DNA from: Pseudohalocynthiibacter aestuariivivens
GTDB lineage: Bacteria; Pseudomonadota; Alphaproteobacteria; Rhodobacterales; Rhodobacteraceae
Direction of reading: 5' to 3'
NCBI RefSeq assembly: GCF_018457175.1
Contig: NZ_JAGFNU010000001.1
Coordinates: forward strand, 682,001 to 746,000
Length of the DNA stretch: 64,000 nucleotides
The notes below the pieces were generated by a model, which saw nothing but the letters and a program-made list of their open reading frames with translations, searched no databases and was not told the DNA's origin. This document shows positions 18,735-26,576 of this stretch, piece after piece (the first letter of the stretch is position 1; each line of letters starts with the position of its first letter). A program made the position numbers and the translations under genes.

Positions 18735-19220
18735 ATGATATCTTTAATCGTGGCGCGCGCAGAAAACGGCGCGATTGGCAAAGACAACACCATCCCATGG
18801 GAGGCGCCAGAGGATCTGACATTTTTCCAGCGCGAAACGCTGGGTGGCGCGCTGATCATGGGGCGCAACACCTGGGAAAGCCTGCCGTTCAAACCCCTGA
18901 AAAGCCGCCTGAATATCGTGGTTTCAACAAAGGGGTGTGACGCGGAGAATGTGTTTTCTGACATTCAGTCCGCAATCGATTTCGCCTATTCCAAAGGCTA
19001 CCGCCGCCTCTACGGCATGGGCGGTGCCGGAATTTACAAAGCTCTGTTGCCGCTCTCTGACAGACTGCTGATCACCGAAGTTTCGGTTGCGGTTGAGGGG
19101 GCTGATACGTTCTTCCCCGAAGTCGCGGAAGACGAATGGAACTGCATCGGACGGATGGTTCTGCGGGAAGGTGATCCGAGGTGTGAGTTGGTGGAGTATT
19201 TGCGGGAAAGTGGAGCGTAG
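18735..19220 (+). CDS. folA: Dihydrofolate reductase
   Basis: A 161-residue NADPH-dependent enzyme regenerating tetrahydrofolate after the ThyA reaction. The family pattern is clear: ISLIVARAENGAIGKDNTIP, then the acidic active-site region WEAPEDLTFF, the cofactor motif IMGRNTWESLP, SRLNIVVST, and the second cofactor loop GMGGAGIYKALLPL. It starts two bases after the thyA stop and is co-transcribed with it. Confidence 0.96.
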   Translation: MISLIVARAENGAIGKDNTIPWEAPEDLTFFQRETLGGALIMGRNTWESLPFKPLKSRLNIVVSTKGCDAENVFSDIQSAIDFAYSKGYRRLYGMGGAGIYKALLPLSDRLLITEVSVAVEGADTFFPEVAEDEWNCIGRMVLREGDPRCELVEYLRESGA

Positions 19221-19329
19221 TTGATCGCGGTATAGGCGATTATACAAGAGAAAATTATGCTTAAGGTGATGTGGCTATCTCGGAGAATTTCACCTAATAG
19301 TTAGCTCATGGACGAATTGGGGACAGAAG

Positions 19330-20115
19330 GTGAATATTTCCCAACTTGAAGATGTTTCGTCGGTTGACGTCTATTTCATTTGCCAAATGATAGATAACAT
19401 AGCTCGCGAACCGTTTCCTTACTTACGCAATATAGAAGATATCTTTGGAGATGCATCTTCGCAGGCATTGACGCGCAGTTACCCCAAATTCACGGCACTC
19501 CATGTTTTTATCGAAGAAGTTATCTCAAGCGTAATCTGGGAAAAAGCGTCTTCAAGAATGGAGACACTCGAAAATGGACTTTGGGTAGACCACCTATTTG
19601 AAGCAAACAATATTAATATGGACTTCGACGAATGGAGAGGGGGTGTTGCATTCGGTTGCTCCATCGGAGAATACCTAACGTTTTTGTCTGAAGAAGGTTT
19701 CATAGACCAAGTTTGTGAAAAGGTTTCAAAGCAAGTTTTCTACATTCTGTTTTCTAATAGGAAGACACTTTCTTCATTTTCAAGCATGATTAGAGGCTAT
19801 GTTCTCAATGCTGCACCTTCGTTCTCACCAGAAAAGTTTGCTGCAAACGGCAGGCTAAAACGGACAAGAATTCCCAGTTGGGCGAGAGGTGCAGTTTTTC
19901 ACCGGGACAAGGGAAGATGTGTTTTATGTAAAACCGATTTGACTCGTTTGTTTAGTCAAAAAGAAAAAATCCACTATGATCACATAGTGCCTTTAGCACT
20001 TGGTGGAATGAACTGTGTTACCAATCTTCAACTTACTTGTGAAAATTGTAATTTGAGGAAAGGCTCCAGAAATACTGACACTTCGTTCGAGTACGAAGTC
20101 TGGTATAATTATTAG
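19330..20115 (+). CDS. HNH endonuclease-domain protein, AT-rich and probably acquired
   Basis: A 261-residue protein. The N-terminal 170 residues are not recognised. The C-terminal 75 form an HNH/McrA-type nuclease: paired cysteines CVLC and CENC, the DHIVPLALGG core, then TNLQLTCENCNLRKGSRN. The GTG start follows GGGGACAGAAG. Base use differs from its neighbours (bases 19561-19620 hold only 22 G or C). It follows folA on the same strand after about 110 bases and ends at a perfect hairpin. A defence nuclease, homing-type nuclease or restriction component are all possible; no methylase or partner gene is adjacent. Confidence 0.8.
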   Translation: MNISQLEDVSSVDVYFICQMIDNIAREPFPYLRNIEDIFGDASSQALTRSYPKFTALHVFIEEVISSVIWEKASSRMETLENGLWVDHLFEANNINMDFDEWRGGVAFGCSIGEYLTFLSEEGFIDQVCEKVSKQVFYILFSNRKTLSSFSSMIRGYVLNAAPSFSPEKFAANGRLKRTRIPSWARGAVFHRDKGRCVLCKTDLTRLFSQKEKIHYDHIVPLALGGMNCVTNLQLTCENCNLRKGSRNTDTSFEYEVWYNY

Positions 20116-20124
20116 ATTCCAAAA

Positions 20125-20147
20125 ATGATCTGACACAGTCAGATCAT
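20125..20147 (+). terminator. Perfect 10-bp hairpin after the HNH gene
   Basis: Arms 20125-20134 and 20138-20147 are exact complements around an ACA loop. There is no T-tract, so it may be a processing or protein-binding structure instead; its place just after a stop favours transcript end formation. A GC-rich imperfect dyad (20150-20178) follows it directly. Confidence 0.5.
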
Positions 20148-20485
20148 AGGCCCACCCCCGTGGGGGGCGTGGGCGGGCCTGTTGCGGCGGATAGGCTGGA
20201 TTTGCCATGTGTGTTTTCGGGTCGCGTGGCGCTGTGCACCCCCAAAATCCCCCGGTTTAAACTCTTTAAAAAGTTGCAAATCCGGGTGTTCACAGCATTA
20301 AAAAGATTAAAGAACAGACGACATTCAGGCAAAGCCAGCATCTGGTTCAGACGTCAAAGGGCAGGCGTTTTTCATCGGGAAATCCAGCATCTTTTCGAAA
20401 TTCACCGTTCAATACTAATGCAACTGCCCTTCGGGTGTTCTATGCATTGTGCAAAGACACAATTGCAGACCGGAGTTTTTGCAAT
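20148..20485. other. Gene-free interval before argE
   Basis: No convincing reading frame or RNA gene. It begins with a GC-rich dyad (GCCCACCCCC opposite GGGGGGCGTGGGC) and contains a CCCGG...CCGGG pair flanking an AT-rich centre near 20250-20285. The last part is the argE leader, with CGGAG at 20471-20475. Confidence 0.5.
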
Positions 20486-21640
20486 ATGACATCTGCCGCG
20501 ATACTTGAGAAATTGATTGCCTTTGACACCGTCAGCCGCAACTCGAATATGGAGTTGATGGGTTATATATCTGATTATCTTAGTAATTTCGGTGTGACGT
20601 CCGAACTTATCCCGAATGAAACAGGCACCAAGGCGAACCTTTATGCAACAATCGGGCCTGCAGACCGTGGCGGGGTGATGTTGTCCGGGCATACGGATGT
20701 TGTGCCAATTGATGGTCAGAACTGGACGAAACCCGCGTTCAGGCTGACATGCGAGAATGGTAAATACTACGGTCGCGGTACAACCGATATGAAGGGTTTC
20801 GTCGCCTGTGCGCTTCGGGCCGCGAAAAAAGCAAGTGAAAACAAGCTACTTACGCCCCTGCATCTGGCGTTTTCATATGACGAGGAAATTGGCTGTCAGG
20901 GCGTTAGATCTATGATTGACATGCTTGCCGTCATGCCTGTCCGGCCTGCAATGTGTATTGTCGGAGAACCGACAAGCCTTTCTGTTGCAACCGGGCACAA
21001 AGGTAAGGCTGCGTTTAAGGCATGCTGTACCGGGCGCGAAGGTCATTCCGCCTTGGCACCAATGGCATTGAACGCGCTGCATCTTGGGTGTGATTTTGTA
21101 AGTGTTTTGCGTGATGTGCAGACCCAGTTGCGCGAGAACGGTGCGCGGGACGCGGACTATGACGTACCCTATACAACAGTGCATGCCGCCAAGATCAACG
21201 GTGGCGTCGCGCTAAACATCGTGCCGAACCGCTGTGACGTTGACTTTGAAATTCGCAATGTTGCGCAGGATGACCCGACGAAAATCTTGGCAGACATCAA
21301 GGCCGGTGCCGCAGCAATTGTTGAAAAGGCAAAATCGCAGGCATCCGAAGCAGACATCGCAATCGAGGCAGGGTTTTCCTATCCGGGCCTGAACACGCCA
21401 ACCGATGCTGGCGTTGTTGAATTCGTTAAATCCCTGACCGGGGCAAATGCAACGAACAAAGTATCCTTTGGCACCGAAGGCGGTTTGTTTTCCGAGCGGT
21501 TGGATGTGCCAACGGTTGTTTGCGGCCCGGGGTCTATGACGCAGGGCCATAAGCCAGACGAATATGTCGAAGTTGAGCAGATTGAACGGTGCGACGCTAT
21601 GCTTGATACATTGCTGAACCGTCTGGTTGCCGGCCTTTAG
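20486..21640 (+). CDS. argE: Acetylornithine deacetylase (M20 metallopeptidase family)
   Basis: A 384-residue dizinc amidohydrolase; ArgE removes acetyl from N-acetylornithine in arginine synthesis. Metal and catalytic motifs are in order: SGHTDVVP, GRGTTDMKGF, SYDEEIGCQG, GEPTSL and the C-terminal GHKPDEYVE. The ATG at 20486 (CGGAG ten bases upstream) is chosen over a frame starting 17 codons earlier. Its 3' end overlaps the convergent DUF1028 gene by four bases. The neighbourhood is catabolic, so a deacylase acting on another N-acyl amino acid is a reasonable alternative. Confidence 0.85.
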   Translation: MTSAAILEKLIAFDTVSRNSNMELMGYISDYLSNFGVTSELIPNETGTKANLYATIGPADRGGVMLSGHTDVVPIDGQNWTKPAFRLTCENGKYYGRGTTDMKGFVACALRAAKKASENKLLTPLHLAFSYDEEIGCQGVRSMIDMLAVMPVRPAMCIVGEPTSLSVATGHKGKAAFKACCTGREGHSALAPMALNALHLGCDFVSVLRDVQTQLRENGARDADYDVPYTTVHAAKINGGVALNIVPNRCDVDFEIRNVAQDDPTKILADIKAGAAAIVEKAKSQASEADIAIEAGFSYPGLNTPTDAGVVEFVKSLTGANATNKVSFGTEGGLFSERLDVPTVVCGPGSMTQGHKPDEYVEVEQIERCDAMLDTLLNRLVAGL

Positions 21641-22314
21641 GGATCTCCGGCGACGCCGTAGCTAGGTGCTATAGAAGGATTGATCGCGCGGTTCAGGTAG
21701 TCTTGCATCTGAGGTTCATAGTCCGTCCAGAGCCTTCGTAGCTCCACAATCGGATCAACATCGTGCCAGTCAACGCGCAGGTCAACCAGCGGAAACGGTT
21801 GATCGCCAGAAACCAGAAGGGCGGCTGAATGCACAGGACCTTCTTCACCACCTGCTGCAATTCCTCCTTCGATCCCTTGCAGCAATCGCTCTGCCAGATG
21901 CGTCGTGGGGTTTGCGTTGAAACCATCTGTGATAGCCTTGGCAATTGCAGCGCTTGACAGAAGATTACCGGCGGCGACGCAATCGGTATCTTCGCTAATC
22001 GCGTTGGTGCCAAGGATATGCGCACCGGTAAAATGGGCGGTGGAGCCGTTCGTATCAATTGCCGTGAGCTGCCGATAATCGATATGCGGACGATCCCGAA
22101 TAACACTTTTGATTGCAGTCTCGGCATCCTGCCCTGACTGGAGCGCATCCAGAACCAATATTCCGAGATTTGGATCGGTGATGTTTTGCGTTGCGACTGC
22201 CCCAACGCCAGCACGGACATGGGGGCATCTGGCGCCAACGCAGATTGAGGACGTCGTGATCGCAACCCCAAACATGCCGGTTCTCGCGCATCGGCCTGCA
22301 ATCGAAAATGTCAT
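21637..22314 (-). CDS. DUF1028 family protein (Ntn-hydrolase-like fold)
   Basis: A 225-residue DUF1028 protein, recognised by the start TFSIAGRCARTGMFGVAI, the VGARCPHVRAGVGAVATQ segment and CVAAGNLL. The family has an Ntn-hydrolase-like core and is often found beside amino-acid or N-heterocycle catabolic genes, function unproven. It overlaps the Rieske gene upstream (ATGA) and is the last gene of the unit hpaB-like, ridA, Rieske, DUF1028. Confidence 0.88.
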   Translation of the reverse strand: MTFSIAGRCARTGMFGVAITTSSICVGARCPHVRAGVGAVATQNITDPNLGILVLDALQSGQDAETAIKSVIRDRPHIDYRQLTAIDTNGSTAHFTGAHILGTNAISEDTDCVAAGNLLSSAAIAKAITDGFNANPTTHLAERLLQGIEGGIAAGGEEGPVHSAALLVSGDQPFPLVDLRVDWHDVDPIVELRRLWTDYEPQMQDYLNRAINPSIAPSYGVAGDP

Positions 22315-23474
22315 GCTTTTTCCTTTGGTGTTTTGCTCAGACGACGGGACAGGTATTTCTGAAAATCATGAATTTCACGTTCTAGCCAGCTAAGCTGCCC
22401 GGGCACTGCAAAATCAGATTTGGAACCAGCAAATATTCCTTCGACGACGCTGCGATCTTCCGTGTTCACATGGTCAAAGAATTTTATCAACTCTGCAACC
22501 CATGCATCGCGATCCGCAATGCTCGCCTCAACCTCCGGTGCTAAGGCAACGCCAAAGCGAACATCTACCTCACCAACCCCTTTCGGTCTAAGCGAGAGAT
22601 ACCAGAGGTGATCGGGCGCAAGAACATACATATGCGTCGGGAACACCGTGGGCAGAACTGATGTGTTTCGCCAATCCCCTTTAAGCGCGGTATTTTCCTC
22701 ATGGGCTTTGCCGTAGGTAGCATCACCTGATTTCATGAAAGTCTGGTAGGTGAAGGTGTCATAAACCTCTTCGGGGAACATTGTTTTTTCAACAGGAAAC
22801 CATGCCCCAACGGTTGCCTTGTGGGCGACTGGAAGGTGGTATCCCTCCATGAAGTTTTCGGTCAACAGTTTCCAGTTCGTTTGCCAGACATGGTCCTGGT
22901 TCACGACGGGAACGTAGTCTGCCATCCCGTATCGCGCGACAACTTTGTCCAATGGTGCGAGCGCGTCTTTTACAGGTTTGGCGTCGGGGTTCAGGGTAAC
23001 ATAAATCCAGCCATTCCAAATTTCGGTTCGAATTTCGGGCAGACAGATTTTGCTTTTGTCGAAACCTTCGGAACGCTCCATATAGCCGGCACCGATAAGT
23101 TGGCCATCATGTCGGTAGGTCCATGCGTGATAGGGGCAGACAACGCGTGAAGTTCGCCCACGCCCTTGGAGCAATTGCATCATCCGGTGGCGGCACACGT
23201 TGGTATAGGTTCTTACCCTGTCGGATTTATCCCGGATGCAAAAAACTGGCTCCCCGGCAATCGTATAGGTCAGGTAATCACCCGTTTTGGGAATTTCGGC
23301 TGCGAGGCCGGGGCACACCCAGTCTTTACGAAAGATCTGCGTCTCTTCGACCCTGGCGATGCTTTCATCCCAATACAATGCGGGAGATAGGCCCGTTGCT
23401 TTCGCCAGAGGCTTCTTCGCCGTTTTAGCGAGGTCTTTTAACAGTTGGGCCAAGGAGGGAGCTGTCGATATCAT
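22311..23474 (-). CDS. Rieske non-heme iron oxygenase, alpha subunit
   Basis: A 387-residue oxygenase. The Rieske 2Fe-2S ligands are Cys94, His96 (CRHRMM), Cys113 and His116 (CPYHAW). The mononuclear iron segment NFMEGYHLPVAH supplies the two histidines. Length fits the ring-hydroxylating/demethylating alpha subunits. No beta subunit or ferredoxin reductase lies beside it, so it is probably an alpha-only type served by a reductase elsewhere. It sits between RidA and DUF1028 genes in one operon. Substrate unknown; an aromatic, betaine or N-heterocycle is plausible. Confidence 0.9.
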   Translation of the reverse strand: MISTAPSLAQLLKDLAKTAKKPLAKATGLSPALYWDESIARVEETQIFRKDWVCPGLAAEIPKTGDYLTYTIAGEPVFCIRDKSDRVRTYTNVCRHRMMQLLQGRGRTSRVVCPYHAWTYRHDGQLIGAGYMERSEGFDKSKICLPEIRTEIWNGWIYVTLNPDAKPVKDALAPLDKVVARYGMADYVPVVNQDHVWQTNWKLLTENFMEGYHLPVAHKATVGAWFPVEKTMFPEEVYDTFTYQTFMKSGDATYGKAHEENTALKGDWRNTSVLPTVFPTHMYVLAPDHLWYLSLRPKGVGEVDVRFGVALAPEVEASIADRDAWVAELIKFFDHVNTEDRSVVEGIFAGSKSDFAVPGQLSWLEREIHDFQKYLSRRLSKTPKEKA

Positions 23475-23484
23475 GGCAAACCCT

Positions 23485-23895
23485 TTAGTCCGGTATGACA
23501 GCGGTTACTTCGATTTCGACGACCCATTCCGGACGGGCCAGTGCCGGAACGACGAGCCCGGTTGAACAGGGGTGAACACCCTTAAGCCATTTCCCCATTT
23601 CACCGTAGACAGCGTCGCGGTAGCGAATATCGGTCAGGTAAACCACGATCCGGCAAATGCTATCCATCGTTGTTCCTGCTTCTTCCAAAAGCATCTTGAT
23701 GTTCTGCATTGTTTTTTCGGTTTGCTTGGCTGCGTCGCCAACATGAAGCGAGTCGCGTGTGTCCAGATCTTGCGAAACCTGCCCGCGCAGAAAGACCATG
23801 GTGCCGCGGGCGATCACACCCTGGCTCAGGTCATTGTTCAGGTTTTGCTCCGGGTAGGTTTCCTTGGTGTTAAACGGACGAATACGTTTGTGCAT
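23485..23895 (-). CDS. RidA family protein (enamine/imine deaminase-like)
   Basis: A 136-residue RidA/YjgF/UK114 member. The conserved C-terminal ligand arginine is in ALARPEWVVEIEVTA, and the FLRGQVSQD and GTTMDSICRIVVYLTD segments match the fold. Canonical RidA hydrolyses reactive enamines and imines. In a catabolic operon it more likely acts on a specific imine or carbamate intermediate produced by the neighbouring oxygenases, which would suggest a nitrogen-containing substrate. It lies ten bases before the Rieske gene. Confidence 0.9.
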   Translation of the reverse strand: MHKRIRPFNTKETYPEQNLNNDLSQGVIARGTMVFLRGQVSQDLDTRDSLHVGDAAKQTEKTMQNIKMLLEEAGTTMDSICRIVVYLTDIRYRDAVYGEMGKWLKGVHPCSTGLVVPALARPEWVVEIEVTAVIPD

Positions 23896-23942
23896 CGTGG
23901 TGATCCAATATGTTCTGCAGTATCTTTATCGCAGATTTGGTT

Positions 23943-25400
23943 TCAGTGTTTTTTTGCGCCCCAGACGTTGTCTGACAAACCGGCCGCTTTATGAGCAAAG
24001 TCGAGCGGGCCATTCCAGTCAAAATTGCGATAAACCGCCGCCAGCTGGGCAAAGGGTGGAGATTGTGCAAAAAGCTGGAACGTCAAACGGTGACCCGCGT
24101 AATCCGAGTTCAGAAGGTCGCGTCCAAGGGCGAGCAGTTTACGCCGGTCGTCCGAAATCCAATCGTCATTGATGGTGTAGAACTTATCAAGCCAAGGTTT
24201 CGTCTCCGGGTTTTCAAATGATGCGGCGTCAGGTGTCACACAAAGTTGCCCACCGCACAGTTCGCGCGCCAGATGCATCATGCGGGGCAGGTTGGTAAGC
24301 GCATGAACACGGCCAGACATCAGCATCGATTGATGTGGCATCAGCAATCCATTTGGGCTTTTCTCGGCCATCGCAATTGATGCGGTGAGGAATGCATCTA
24401 TTCCTTCCCGCCAGACTGCGAGTTCGGACAGCTTTTCCTGAACCGCCTGTTGTTTGTCGAGCCCGGTTTGTCTCACATTCCAGAGCGCGGTTCCGATGAT
24501 GAGGTCTGCGTAAGACAGCGTGCGTTGCACAAAAGGAAACGCGGAATACCGGTGCAGCGTTGCCCTGATAAAGGCCGCAGCGCGCGTGTGCTGGTAGAAA
24601 AGAACGTCTTCCCACGGCACAAGCACATCATCCAGGATCATCAGCGTGTCGATCTCGTCACAACGACTGGACAGCGGGTAGTCGGCGGCGGGGGCGCGGT
24701 CGGCAAAGCCTGATCGGCAGATGTGTTTCACGCCGGGTGCGTCCATTTTGACGATACAGCCAAGCGCATAGTCAGAAAGCTCTGCATTTCCCCAATTGGC
24801 GATGGTCGGTTTCAGAAAAGCCTGATTGGAATAGGAGGCCGCGGTTTCATATTTTGCGCCCCGGATAACGATACCGGCGTCGGTTTCTTTTACGACATGA
24901 ACCAGCATGTCAGGGTCTTGTTCTTGCGGCGCTTTGGAACGATCACCTTTCGGGTCCGTGTTTGCGGATACATGGAACGGATCATTCTTGATGGCCTGAT
25001 GAATGTGACGCTCTATGTTTTCGGCAAACCTTGGGTCGATTTCATTCAGGATGTCCTTGCCATCCCAGAGCGACCACATTTCGCCAATCGTTTCATCACC
25101 AACGCGTGTTACAATGCCGCCGATGTCATGCATCTGCAGGTCGACTGCATCGCGTTTGTCCTGCCAGTCTTTTTTCTCATAGGGCAGTCGCAACCCGATG
25201 GCATAGCGTTCGCCATCTTCTTCATAAGTTGTGGCAGTCTGCGTTTTCTCATCGTGCTGCATGTCGTAAATTCGCGCACGAATATCGACGACGGGCTTCA
25301 TCAGTCGATGAGTTGTTACGTCCTTGACGCGCTCACCGTTAATCCAGACCTCGCGGCCATCACGAATAGAGTCCCTGTAGAAATCGCCAGTCCGGATCAT
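23943..25400 (-). CDS. HpaB-family FADH2-dependent hydroxylase (4-hydroxyphenylacetate 3-monooxygenase-like)
   Basis: A 485-residue protein of the HpaB/PvcC/4-hydroxybutyryl-CoA dehydratase family, with the acyl-CoA-dehydrogenase-like fold. Typical sequence includes the N-terminal RTGDFYRDSIRDGREVWING, ETAASYSNQAFLKPTIAN and CDEIDTLMILDDVLVPWEDV. It leads the four-gene unit and is divergent from a LysR regulator. The usual HpaC flavin reductase partner is absent here. Hydroxylation of a phenol or related ring is the family's main activity; the substrate is not evident. Confidence 0.88.
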   Translation of the reverse strand: MIRTGDFYRDSIRDGREVWINGERVKDVTTHRLMKPVVDIRARIYDMQHDEKTQTATTYEEDGERYAIGLRLPYEKKDWQDKRDAVDLQMHDIGGIVTRVGDETIGEMWSLWDGKDILNEIDPRFAENIERHIHQAIKNDPFHVSANTDPKGDRSKAPQEQDPDMLVHVVKETDAGIVIRGAKYETAASYSNQAFLKPTIANWGNAELSDYALGCIVKMDAPGVKHICRSGFADRAPAADYPLSSRCDEIDTLMILDDVLVPWEDVLFYQHTRAAAFIRATLHRYSAFPFVQRTLSYADLIIGTALWNVRQTGLDKQQAVQEKLSELAVWREGIDAFLTASIAMAEKSPNGLLMPHQSMLMSGRVHALTNLPRMMHLARELCGGQLCVTPDAASFENPETKPWLDKFYTINDDWISDDRRKLLALGRDLLNSDYAGHRLTFQLFAQSPPFAQLAAVYRNFDWNGPLDFAHKAAGLSDNVWGAKKH

Positions 25401-25545
25401 GAAACGCTCTCTTTTTATTATCTAATTCCAAAAATGGGGGTCTGATGGCCAAAAAAATCTGAAGACCACTCCCCCGATTCCAAGTTTCAAATTAACCCTC
25501 ATTGAGTTCTTGGAATAAGTAAAATTCAATCTTTATTAAGATTGC

Positions 25546-25560
25546 ATAGTTTTATACTAT
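25546..25560. promoter_or_regulatory. LysR-type dyad ATAGT-N5-ACTAT
   Basis: A perfect inverted repeat with T-N11-A spacing, just before the LysR start at 25567 and in the divergent promoter of the hpaB-like operon. The position is typical for a LysR autoregulatory/activation site; binding is inference. Confidence 0.5.
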
Positions 25561-25566
25561 TTAGTC

Positions 25567-26469
25567 ATGATCCAATACTCACTAAGACAGCTGGAATATC
25601 TGGTCGCCTGCATTGACACAGGGTCGGTTGCCGGGGCTGCACAAAAACTGAACGTCTCTCAACCCTCAATATCGGTAAGCATCACGAAGCTGGAGGCGAC
25701 GCTGGGTGTACAGTTGTTGATCCGGCATCATGCGCAGGGGGTCAGCCCAACCGCGGCGGCAGAGCGCCTTGTACAATCCGGACGCAATTTGCTTAGCCAT
25801 GCCTACGAGCTTCAGCGTCAGGCGCATCTGGAAGGCGAAGCGATCTCAGGCGAATTGTGTGTTGGAAGTTTCATAACCATCGCACCATCCTATCTGCCAA
25901 GAGTCATCAAGAACCTCAAAGGCGTTCATCCTGAAATTCAAATTCAGTTGCGCGAAGGTACACAGGACCAATTGGTCAGCAAGCTTCGTGATGGCCTTCT
26001 TGAAATGGCTTTTCTCTATGATGAAGACCTGCCCGAAGATCTGCGAAAGGTGGAGTTGGCAACGGTTTCACCCTACGTGCTGCTGCCCCGACATCATCCA
26101 CTGGTAAAAAGGAAATCCGTTTCGCTTTCAGAGCTTGCACCAGAACCTTTCATTTTGTTGGATGTGCAGCCAAGTCGACGTTATTTTACAGGGCTTTTCG
26201 AGGCTGAGGACCTGACACCCAATATAGCCTATTCATCTTCGTCGCTTGAAACGGTGCGCGGACTCGTTGGCTGCGGGCTTGGATATTCTTTGCTTGTGAC
26301 ACGCCCAAAAGGGGATCTGACTTATGATGGTGCCGCGCTTGTTGTGAGGCCAATCAAAGAAATGTCTCGCAAAAGCAGGATCGTTCTTGCGAGCCTGAAT
26401 GCGCTTCGCCCAACGCAGATTATGAAGAGCTTCGAGGAATTCTCTGTCGCGCATTTCAAAGCTGGTTGA
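25567..26469 (+). CDS. LysR-family transcriptional regulator
   Basis: A 300-residue LysR protein: HTH at residues 4-62 (YSLRQLEYLVACIDTGSV, LNVSQPSISVSITKLEATLG) and a C-terminal periplasmic-binding-like effector domain (GELCVGSFITIAP, SGCGLGYSLL-like VGCGLGYSLLVT). It is divergent from the hpaB-like operon and precedes the GMC gene on the same strand, so it probably controls one or both. Confidence 0.92.
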   Translation: MIQYSLRQLEYLVACIDTGSVAGAAQKLNVSQPSISVSITKLEATLGVQLLIRHHAQGVSPTAAAERLVQSGRNLLSHAYELQRQAHLEGEAISGELCVGSFITIAPSYLPRVIKNLKGVHPEIQIQLREGTQDQLVSKLRDGLLEMAFLYDEDLPEDLRKVELATVSPYVLLPRHHPLVKRKSVSLSELAPEPFILLDVQPSRRYFTGLFEAEDLTPNIAYSSSSLETVRGLVGCGLGYSLLVTRPKGDLTYDGAALVVRPIKEMSRKSRIVLASLNALRPTQIMKSFEEFSVAHFKAG

Positions 26470-26576
26470 GCGCTGAACGAAAAAGCGTTTGGCAAATCCC
26501 TAAGTTCTGTAGCTAAGTGTGGGAAACTGCCCCGTTGGGGTTTCACAAAACCTGCGTATGACTGACGGACTGCTAC

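Noticed and set aside
17920-18822. 300-codon open frame on the minus strand opposite thyA-folA
   Set aside because: It is the complement of two well-defined enzymes, has no family sequence, and its codon pattern is that of an antisense shadow.
22311-25400. Assigning the hydroxylase as true 4-hydroxyphenylacetate 3-monooxygenase feeding the paa route
   Set aside because: No HpaC reductase or homoprotocatechuate genes are present and the operon partners (RidA, DUF1028) do not fit that pathway.
26523-26544. Hairpin after the LysR gene at 25567
   Set aside because: The stem needs a 3-base bulge and lacks a T-tract; too weak to list as a terminator.
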